Positions 57,870 to 64,000 of a stretch of DNA of 64,000 nt are shown in pieces. Made by a program: the position numbers and the translations under genes. The stretch is from Helicobacter suis (lineage in GTDB: Bacteria; Campylobacterota; Campylobacteria; Campylobacterales; Helicobacteraceae). The notes below the pieces were generated by a model. The model worked only from the letters and a program-made list of their open reading frames with translations, had not been told where the DNA came from and ran no database searches. Where the stretch lies: assembly GCF_902196125.1 (NCBI RefSeq), contig NZ_CABIKG010000004.1, positions 37,422 to 101,421 on the forward strand, read 5' to 3'. How positions within the stretch are numbered: the first letter of the stretch is position 1; each line of letters begins with the position of its first letter.

Positions 57870-58436
57870 TTACTTAAACTCTAAGGGTTTAATAATCTTG
57901 GCTGGAACGCCCCCTACAATAACATTAGGCGGGACATCTTTAGTTACCACCGATCCAGCTGCTACAATGGAATTTTCCCCGATAGTAACACCCGGACACA
58001 CCGTTACATTAATGCCAATCCAAACGCGCTCTTTAATCACAATGCTTTTAGAAAAGGTAACCCGGCGTTTATAGGGGTTAAAGTCGTGGTTAGTGGTGGT
58101 TAAACACACCTTAGGCGCGATAAATGTCCCATCCCCAATGCTAATGCCTCCACGATCCATAAAAGTACAGCAATTATTGATAAAACAATTTTTGCCAAAG
58201 CTAATATTGCGCCCAAAATCTGTATAAAAGGGGGGTAAAATCCAATTACTTACATCAAAGGGTTTACCTGTTAGCTCGCTCATCAATTCAGCTATTTGTT
58301 CTTTGTTTAGAAATTGCGTATTGAGTTTATAGGTAAGTCTCTGCGCATTCATGATCACTTCAAAAATCTTACCAAACTCAGGATCGTCCATATCTATATA
58401 TTCACCGGCTAAATCTCTTTCAAAAATATCTTTCAT
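57870..58436 (-). CDS. Hexapeptide-repeat O-acetyltransferase, copy D (catalytic His kept)
   Basis: A 188-residue LacA/Maa-type acetyltransferase, the only one of the four paralogues with the histidine in TTNHDFNPYKRR. It should therefore transfer acetyl from acetyl-CoA to a sugar or similar acceptor. ATG 58434-58436 overlaps the stop of the hydrolase gene (TAATG), so it belongs to that operon and has no palindromic promoter of its own. The acceptor is unknown; an envelope sugar or xenobiotic detoxification are both possible. Confidence 0.9.
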   Translation of the reverse strand: MKDIFERDLAGEYIDMDDPEFGKIFEVIMNAQRLTYKLNTQFLNKEQIAELMSELTGKPFDVSNWILPPFYTDFGRNISFGKNCFINNCCTFMDRGGISIGDGTFIAPKVCLTTTNHDFNPYKRRVTFSKSIVIKERVWIGINVTVCPGVTIGENSIVAAGSVVTKDVPPNVIVGGVPAKIIKPLEFK

Positions 58437-59494
58437 TATTTTCCTTTCACTAAATTATGTTTGAAAAAGAAGGCTATTTTATCAAAAGCAATCTTATCTA
58501 CCCTGTCATATAAATCCACATGCCCGGCTCCCTTGACATAATAAAGCTCTTTGGGCTCTCTTGCCTTTTTGTAGGCTAATTCGCTAAATTCTTTAGAATG
58601 GGCATGATCGCCTGTGATAAAAAGCAAAGGACGAGGGGAAATCCAATCTAAATTTTCAAAGGGATAGAAGTTTAAGAATTTAACAATCCCTGTTAAAGTG
58701 GGCATGGTTGTTTTGTCTCTAGGTGCACCTTTTGGTGTGTACTCGCCCCTTTGTGTGCGGTAAAAATCATAGAATTCTTTTTCTGCTGGCGTGGAATTTT
58801 TAGTGATTTTCAAGGGAGTACCTAACACATACTCTTTAGTTTTTCCGCTTAAAAATTCCTCTGTGCGCTCTTTGCTAGCCTTTTTTAAAAGAGCCTGCCT
58901 TTGCTGCTTAGTGGTGGAGTGCCTAATTCCATAGCGCGCTGCCTCTCCCATGTTATACATGCTTACAGTGGCTATTGCTTTAATGCGCAAATCAATTTTA
59001 GCTGCAGCTAGTGCAAACCCCCCGCTAGCACAGATCCCCAAAGCCCCAATTTCGTCTGGATTAACAAAGGACCTGGTCCCTAAATAATCCACCGCTGCGC
59101 TAAAGTCTTCAACAAACATGTCAGGCAATACACCATTGCGCGGAAGCCCTCCACTCTCTCCCCAAAAACTTAAATCAAAGGCCAAAGCCACAAAACCCTT
59201 TTCTGCCATTTTTGTTGCATAAAGACTTGCAGATTGCTCTTTAACAGCGCCCATAGGATGCCCAACCACAAGAGCAGGGTATTTTTTGCCCTCTTGCATG
59301 TTTTTTGGAGTAAAGAGTTTTCCGACTACTTCTAATCCATATTGGTTTTTAAAAGACACTTCTTGGACTTTAACCCGCGTACTCACATAAAAATTATTGC
59401 CCTTAATCAGGCTTTTTTCTGTACCCGTTGTTTTAAAATCTTGGGCCTGCAGAGTGAGGCATAGCATGGTAAAAAAGACTAAAAATAGACGCAT
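58436..59494 (-). CDS. Exported alpha/beta hydrolase
   Basis: A 352-residue alpha/beta hydrolase with an N-terminal signal peptide (FFTMLCLTLQAQ). It has the oxyanion segment VVGHPMGAVKEQ, a nucleophile elbow GICASGGFA with Cys in place of the usual Ser, the acid-loop region FITGDHAHSKEF, and the catalytic His in GAGHVDLY. This resembles the YcjY/dienelactone-hydrolase-like group, where Cys nucleophiles occur. The ATG at 59492-59494 is preferred; a GTG just before it is also possible. It leads an operon with copy D behind a near-perfect sigma-70 promoter. The substrate is unknown. Confidence 0.86.
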   Translation of the reverse strand: MRLFLVFFTMLCLTLQAQDFKTTGTEKSLIKGNNFYVSTRVKVQEVSFKNQYGLEVVGKLFTPKNMQEGKKYPALVVGHPMGAVKEQSASLYATKMAEKGFVALAFDLSFWGESGGLPRNGVLPDMFVEDFSAAVDYLGTRSFVNPDEIGALGICASGGFALAAAKIDLRIKAIATVSMYNMGEAARYGIRHSTTKQQRQALLKKASKERTEEFLSGKTKEYVLGTPLKITKNSTPAEKEFYDFYRTQRGEYTPKGAPRDKTTMPTLTGIVKFLNFYPFENLDWISPRPLLFITGDHAHSKEFSELAYKKAREPKELYYVKGAGHVDLYDRVDKIAFDKIAFFFKHNLVKGK

Positions 59495-59529
59495 CACTTA
59501 ACCCTTTTTATATTTATTAAGGCGCGCGC

Positions 59530-59558
59530 ATTATAAGCCTAACATAAAGGTTTGTCAA
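59530..59558 (-). promoter_or_regulatory. Consensus sigma-70 promoter of the hydrolase operon
   Basis: -35 TTGACA (59553-59558) and -10 TATAAT (59530-59535) are 17 bases apart, both perfect matches to consensus. The -35 context TTGACAAAC matches copies B and C, but the second palindrome arm is missing, so the shared regulator should not act here. Confidence 0.8.
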
Positions 59559-59634
59559 GAAAAGCCCTTGTAAAGCACCCTGCAGTATACGGCTTTTAGT
59601 GGGTGGTTGTTTGGGGTAATTGCCCCCCACCCCT

Positions 59635-59843
59635 TCAGCAATCTAAATAATCCCCCAAAGCCTCCTCAAAAATCTCTAAGTTCTTGTTGATATTAGGTAA
59701 AAACACATCCAGATTTTCTAATAATTTTAAAATAGCATCCGCGCGTAAATAATCATAAGTATCCTTAAACATCGCCTCTCTGATATTTTGCTTTTAAGAC
59801 TTAATTTGGGGTCTTGTTCATCCCAGTCTAAGCGTGTATTCAT
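59635..59843 (-). pseudogene. Decayed small gene, frameshifted
   Basis: ATG 59841-59843 opens MNTRLDWDEQDPKLSLKSK, then the sense continues in a second frame (NIREAMFKDTYDYLRADAIL, ending EEALGDYLDC at 59635). A one-base indel near AGCAAAATATC would restore a single frame of about 68 residues. The second half alone could be translated from ATG 59770-59772 as 45 residues. I do not recognise it. Confidence 0.5.
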
Positions 59844-59844
59844 T

Positions 59845-60061
59845 TTATGCTGTAGTTTTATGCCTTTTTTTAATTTTTTCTAAACATTTTGTTAGATGTT
59901 CTTCTTGAAACTCTTTAAAGTTATCTTCTGTCCCACAGCAATAGCCATGTTTTTTGCAGCATATTTTCTGTAATAGTGGAATATTCTTTTATCACTTCTA
60001 TACAATCTTTTAAGGTTTTAAGGGCTTGAAAAGAAAGTATAAGCAATTTAATAATTAGCAT
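59845..60061 (-). pseudogene. Decayed small gene, frameshifted in an A-run
   Basis: ATG 60059-60061 opens a 46-residue frame (IIKLLILSFQALKTLKD...). A shift within the A6 run near 59955 gives a better continuation, KKHGYCCGTEDNFKEFQEEH and so on to KRHKTTA, with a stop at 59845-59847, two bases before the next ATG. The two remnants look like an old two-gene unit. The CC pair near HGYCCG is the only notable motif. Confidence 0.45.
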
Positions 60062-60228
60062 GATAAAGTCCCTCACTTTTATAATCAGATTGAGACCCTA
60101 GAGGTTTGTGTTCTGATTTGGGTATTCGCTCTAGGGGAAATAGGATAAGACAGCTAAGTATAGAGTAACCTTTTAGGAAAATCAAAACTTAATCTTAAAA
60201 AGGCTACCAACCTTTCACTTTAAAACCC

Positions 60229-61884
60229 CTACAAACTCTCTTGTAACTGGCAAAGTACTCTAGTGTTTTTGTTGTGGCTATCATACACCCAATGCTTATC
60301 AAAAGCGCGTTTAGCCCCTGAGTTGCCATCTATATCTAGCAGGTAAAAATGGTTTTCATCTCTGCGTTTTTGTTGCATCTGCTGGGTAATGTTATTATCT
60401 AGTTCTCCAAAATAACCATCAGAAATAACCAATAAATCTGCTTTTTTATAGTTTTCTCTTTGCATCATCTGCAAACCCTCATGTAAAGCCGGCTGTACAT
60501 CTGTACCACCCCCAAAGCTCATGGTTAAAAATTGATTAAGGCGCGCCATTCCTCCGGCTTTACTTAAATCCATCGCGCTAGTTTGGGTGCTAAAATTAAT
60601 CAAATAACACCCCCGCTTCTCTCTTTTAGCCCGTGAGGCTAAAGCAAGCGTGATAGCCTTAGCTGTGATCTCAGGCGCGCCATGCATAGAGCCACTGGTA
60701 TCTACACAAATAATAATAGGCCCTCTTTGATCCTCTTGTTTTTCTATCTCTTTTTGCACCTCCACCTCCACCTCCTCTATCCCCTCTAACTGCTTTTGTA
60801 CAAACCCTTGTTTTTCAAAGCAAAAAAGCTGTTTAGTGATGTATTTAAGATCAAAGAGCAATTCAAGATCAGGATCGTTAAGCAAGGTCAATTCTTGAGG
60901 GATCACATTTTCTAGATCGTTATCTAGGTGGATGCCACAGATCTCCTCTTTGTAGTCTCTAGTGGGGTGAGTCTGTGTATAAGAATAGCTACGCGTGGTT
61001 TTGATAATCTCTTTGATCATCTCCTTTTGTATCTCTTTCATGCGCCCTAACATGTTACAAATCTCTATCAAAGCCTTATTGTTTTTAATCTGCTCAAATA
61101 AAGCCAGAATATGGGCAAGATTTAAACGCGTGGGGTTAGTACCCTTTAGGCTATATTGCCTACGCATGTTTTTTGGTAAATCTGTCCTATCTGTCCTAAA
61201 AGGGTTAGTACCCTCTCTATGTTGCTCACCGCCCATATCTTCCTGCATATCTCCCCCCATATCTTCCGGCAAATCTCCCCCTAAATCTCCCATATCTCCC
61301 CCCAAATCTAGCCCCTTAATTTCATCTAAAACCTGTTTACGCGTCTTTTCATCTCCTAGCTTCTCTAAATTAAGAGATTCTAATGCAAGCCCCTTAGCAT
61401 CCATAAACATCCCCTCTTTGCCAAAGAGTTCGGGGGATTTTTTAGCTAACTCTCTAGCCTGCAAAAGCGCTTTAAACCACGCTAGCATTCTTTCTAAAAA
61501 ATCTGCCTCTATACTCTCTATTGTCTGCTGTTCATAGCGTTTTATCTTACTCTCTAAAATCCCTCCCCACTCCTGCAAAATAAATTGGTGCAACGCCTTA
61601 TTCTGCTCCTCACTAGAAGAGAGGCTTAACTGCCTTTGTTGCTTCTTTATAAAGCTTAAATCCTCCTTAGGGTTAAACTTGCTAAAGGCCTTTGTAGTTT
61701 TTTCTACTAGCTCAGCCTCTTGCTTAGCATAACTGCGCTCTATATAAGCCCCCCTCTCTGCTCTAAAGGGGTGATCTTTAAGCGCTTGCTTCATTTGCTC
61801 CTCTTTTTCTAGCTTTGCTTGCTCAAATGCGTTAGCGATCTCTTTATCTTTTAATAGATCGTTATAGGTTTCTTCTAAATTCAT
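60229..61884 (-). CDS. VWA-domain protein (ViaA-like partner of the MoxR ATPase)
   Basis: A 551-residue protein. The N-terminal half is charged and helical. A linker near residues 188-225 carries a Gly/Asp/Met repeat (GGDMGDLGGDLPEDMGGDMQ). The C-terminal VWA domain has the MIDAS motif VDTSGSMH near 394, the second metal site GGGTDVQPAL and VISDGYFGE. This is the ViaA/CoxE type. It starts three bases after the upstream ATPase gene, forming the classic AAA+ plus VWA pair. RavA-ViaA pairs act on respiratory Fe-S or membrane complexes in E. coli; the target here is unknown. No respiratory gene is adjacent. Confidence 0.87.
   Translation of the reverse strand: MNLEETYNDLLKDKEIANAFEQAKLEKEEQMKQALKDHPFRAERGAYIERSYAKQEAELVEKTTKAFSKFNPKEDLSFIKKQQRQLSLSSSEEQNKALHQFILQEWGGILESKIKRYEQQTIESIEADFLERMLAWFKALLQARELAKKSPELFGKEGMFMDAKGLALESLNLEKLGDEKTRKQVLDEIKGLDLGGDMGDLGGDLPEDMGGDMQEDMGGEQHREGTNPFRTDRTDLPKNMRRQYSLKGTNPTRLNLAHILALFEQIKNNKALIEICNMLGRMKEIQKEMIKEIIKTTRSYSYTQTHPTRDYKEEICGIHLDNDLENVIPQELTLLNDPDLELLFDLKYITKQLFCFEKQGFVQKQLEGIEEVEVEVQKEIEKQEDQRGPIIICVDTSGSMHGAPEITAKAITLALASRAKREKRGCYLINFSTQTSAMDLSKAGGMARLNQFLTMSFGGGTDVQPALHEGLQMMQRENYKKADLLVISDGYFGELDNNITQQMQQKRRDENHFYLLDIDGNSGAKRAFDKHWVYDSHNKNTRVLCQLQESL
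61229..61315 (-). repeat. Short tandem repeat encoding GGDM/GGDL units in the VWA protein
   Basis: Imperfect repeats of about 21-24 bases (the plus strand reads ATCTCCCCCCATATCT-like units) encode alternating GGD(M/L) and ED or GD. They form an acidic, flexible, Met-containing linker between the helical part and the VWA domain. Length may vary among strains. Confidence 0.6.
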
Positions 61885-61887
61885 TTT

Positions 61888-63759
61888 TTAACTCTTCTTG
61901 TTTGCCGCGTTAACTATACCCTGCCAGAGTTGGTATGCAGCATCTGTAATACCCCTAATATTGGCATTTAAATAACGAGGCAAAATACCAGTCTCTATCG
62001 CTTTCTGCAAATAGAAGGTGCAATACTGGCTTGTGTTATCCATCTTGTTGTTGCCGGTTAACTTGAATGACTCTGTTACCAAAAACTTGACAAAATTCTG
62101 GCTAATCTGCTCTGGCGTTTGATTTGGCGTTTTTAGCGGCGTTGGCATTTTTAGCGACATTCCCCCCAAAGCCAAGACAACCCCTCCTAAAGACCCCGTT
62201 TTAGCTTGCAAGGTATTCAAGGCTTGTACGAGAGGCTCAAGTAATTTTTTAGAGCTAAGCAGATCCACACAAGCCTCTTGTAAATCCTTCTCTACTTCCT
62301 TTTTACTTCGTAATGCCTGTGCAAGTTCAGCTAAACTTACACTTGCTTTATCTACAAATGCCTTTGTCGGTTCTTTTCTCTCATCTTTAAGAACTCGGGG
62401 TATCATTGCCTCCAAATCCTGTTTAAGTTTATTACGCAAATCCTGTCTAATACGCAAATCCTGTTTAAGTTTCCCTTGCCCCCTTTTAGCAAACACCGCC
62501 TCTGGATCATGCAACATTTCCTCAAGCTTTAATTGTAAAACCCGTGTCTGTTCTAGCGCTTCTTGCACTCCTAAAAAGGCGATTTTGTGATCATTAGCCG
62601 ATAAAAACACATTGGCTTTTTCTGCCCTCTCTTGGATTTGTTTTTCTAAAGCGCTGATTTGATCGTGCACTTTAGTATTTAACCTTTGCCAGCCATTTTT
62701 AAACTCTGCGGGCTTTTCCTTATGCAAATATTCTAAATAGTTAAACTCCTCCTCTATTTTTTCTAGCTCTTTTAAACCTGTATGCGCCCCCTGTTTTAAA
62801 CATTGGCGCAAAATCGCATCAATTAAAGGGATTTGCTGATCGTGATCCCATAAACAATGCCTTAAAAGCACTAAATCCTCCACCTCCACCTCTTTTGAAT
62901 CACTAAGTAAAGCGCTAACTCTTAAAAGCTCGCCACATTGCTTAAAACGCCTATCAGAAACATAGGGGATCAAATCTTGATCTTGCTCTTGTTCCTTTGT
63001 TTCTGTATTCTCTGTAGCTCCTAAATAAGAGGCGATGAGTTGGGGATTATCTTTAAGTTTTTCTAAAGTGTTTTTGATTTCTAAAAGGGTATCTAGGGCT
63101 TTTTGAGAAAAACGAATTGTTTTAGCCTCTTTTTGGATCTTTTCTAAATCCTCTTGTGAAAATCCATCTTCTTCTTTTCCAATAAGAGGGCTTATCTCCT
63201 TCTCTTGAATCAAATTGCTAAAATTTTGCGCAGATTGTAAAGGCTTTACAAAATAGCGCACCAAACACCTATCATAAAGGGCTTCTAAACCTTGATTTTT
63301 GGGAGGAAATTCATTACTCGCACACACCACGCCCTTAAGCGGGACATGCTCATCTTTACCCCCATTTCTAAAAAGCCTCTCATTTAAAATTGTTAAAAGG
63401 GTGTTTAGAATAGCCGGCGAACTTTTCCAGATTTCATCTAAAAAGGCAAAATGAGCTTTAGGCAAGTAGCCCTCTGTATTTCTCACTAAATTATTTTTCT
63501 TTAGCTCGCCTATATCTATGGGCCCAAAAATATCCTCAGGCGTACTAAAACGATGCATTAAAGCTGCAAAGAAATTAGTAGATCCAAAGGCGGTACTCAC
63601 TTTGCGCGCTAATAAAGATTTAGCCGTACCCGGAGGTCCATAAAGAAAGATCGTTTTGCCTGAAAACATCGTTAAAAGCATAAGAGAAGCGCATTCTTCT
63701 CGTTCAAATAAACCTCTTTGTACATCTGCTAATAAACCCCGTACTTTTTGCTTGTACAT
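61888..63759 (-). CDS. MoxR/RavA-family AAA+ ATPase
   Basis: A 623-residue AAA+ ATPase with Walker A GPPGTAKSLLAR (residues 40-51), Walker B FAFLDEIWKS, sensor 1 CASNEFP and arginine-finger region EALYDRCLVRYFV. The middle is a helical, charged LARA-like or coiled-coil segment (about 330-480), and the C terminus has ILPRYLNANIRGITDAAYQLW. This is longer than E. coli RavA (about 500), mainly in the coiled-coil part. The ATG follows AAGGAG. It is expected to form hexamers that remodel a target selected by the VWA partner. Confidence 0.9.
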   Translation of the reverse strand: MYKQKVRGLLADVQRGLFEREECASLMLLTMFSGKTIFLYGPPGTAKSLLARKVSTAFGSTNFFAALMHRFSTPEDIFGPIDIGELKKNNLVRNTEGYLPKAHFAFLDEIWKSSPAILNTLLTILNERLFRNGGKDEHVPLKGVVCASNEFPPKNQGLEALYDRCLVRYFVKPLQSAQNFSNLIQEKEISPLIGKEEDGFSQEDLEKIQKEAKTIRFSQKALDTLLEIKNTLEKLKDNPQLIASYLGATENTETKEQEQDQDLIPYVSDRRFKQCGELLRVSALLSDSKEVEVEDLVLLRHCLWDHDQQIPLIDAILRQCLKQGAHTGLKELEKIEEEFNYLEYLHKEKPAEFKNGWQRLNTKVHDQISALEKQIQERAEKANVFLSANDHKIAFLGVQEALEQTRVLQLKLEEMLHDPEAVFAKRGQGKLKQDLRIRQDLRNKLKQDLEAMIPRVLKDERKEPTKAFVDKASVSLAELAQALRSKKEVEKDLQEACVDLLSSKKLLEPLVQALNTLQAKTGSLGGVVLALGGMSLKMPTPLKTPNQTPEQISQNFVKFLVTESFKLTGNNKMDNTSQYCTFYLQKAIETGILPRYLNANIRGITDAAYQLWQGIVNAANKKS

Positions 63760-63792
63760 AAAAACAAACTCCTTATCTAAAATAGAATGGAT

Positions 63793-63798
63793 ACTATA
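63793..63798 (-). promoter_or_regulatory. -10 box of the AAA+/VWA operon
   Basis: TATAGT on the reverse strand, predicted start near 63786 and leader of about 27 bases containing TAAGGAG. Confidence 0.45.
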
Positions 63799-63903
63799 GG
63801 GAAAATTAGAGAGTTTAAAGAGGATTTAATCCTCCCTTATAAAAAATCCCACTTTGTAAGCAAAATGAATCCTACTTTTGTGCCATACCTGCATACAATT
63901 AGC

Positions 63904-64000
63904 TTAGATCAAATTAGAGTCATTTAAAAACTGGTGTAGTTGCTTGTATTCTTTAGGGTTTAAATAACGCGCTTTGCCCACAGGTAAAGCGTTGAGTGAG
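63904..64000 (-). CDS. 3' end of an unidentified gene (5' part outside window)
   Basis: An open frame enters from the right edge and ends with TAA at 63904-63906. The visible last residues read SLNALPVGKARYLNPKEYKQ and then LHQFLNDSNLI. It is too short to identify. It is on the same strand as the AAA+ gene and 145 bases before it. Confidence 0.5.
   Translation of the reverse strand, partial: SLNALPVGKARYLNPKEYKQLHQFLNDSNLI

Noticed and set aside
48507..58436. Composite transposon with the acetyltransferase genes as ends
   Set aside because: No transposase, terminal inverted repeat or target duplication was seen. The copies are direct, diverged paralogues.

Overview
The window looks like a chromosome segment of a gastric, non-pylori Helicobacter. 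The evidence is a run of gene pairs that keep H. pylori order: vlpC-like/truD/folE, ftsW-flgB-flgC-fliE-ftsI, hrcA-grpE-dnaK, murG-fliW, rpmB-kch, ksgA-rnj-kdsD, HP1531-like/glmS. Other support comes from a Helicobacter-type alpha-1,3-fucosyltransferase, long phase-variable homopolymers, TATAAT-type -10 boxes without clear -35 boxes, and a sigma-54 promoter before flgB. The species cannot be fixed from the sequence alone. No rRNA, CRISPR array, transposase or prophage gene was seen.

Layout. 1-8725 (-) is most of a giant VacA-like autotransporter whose last residues lie beyond the left edge. 8.9-12.5 kb holds tRNA-Met(CAT), an unknown small gene, truD, folE and ftsW. 12.6-19.0 kb (+) is one long unit, flgB-flgC-fliE-PBP-mrp-FUSC membrane protein. 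19.5-22.8 kb (-) is the heat-shock operon hrcA-grpE-dnaK with a CIRCE-like operator. 23.0-30.4 kb holds comB2-comB3, fliW-murG, a FecA-like TonB receptor, a Sel1-repeat protein and pgi. 30.5-35.8 kb holds a fused restriction-methylation enzyme and a fucosyltransferase with a C16 tract. 35.9-39.4 kb (-) holds kch, rpmB, a di-haem peroxidase, an Asn-rich microprotein and a nucleoside phosphorylase. 39.4-47.2 kb (+) is a long unit ksgA-rnj-msrAB-kdsD-small ORF-glmS-GT25 that mixes RNA processing, repair and envelope sugar supply.

47.4-60.1 kb is accessory. An aldo/keto reductase and four hexapeptide-repeat acetyltransferase paralogues (two on each side) surround a complete prpE-prpB-prpC-prpD methylcitrate operon and a broken phase-variable outer-membrane protein gene. 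The reductase and three of the acetyltransferases share a promoter design in which a 16-bp palindrome contains the -35 box, which suggests one repressor controls them. Those same three paralogues have lost the histidine that the fourth keeps. The prp genes use ATA and AGA codons more than their neighbours and look acquired. Two decayed small genes follow.

60.2-63.8 kb (-) is a MoxR/RavA-type AAA+ ATPase with its VWA-domain partner. The window ends inside an unidentified gene.
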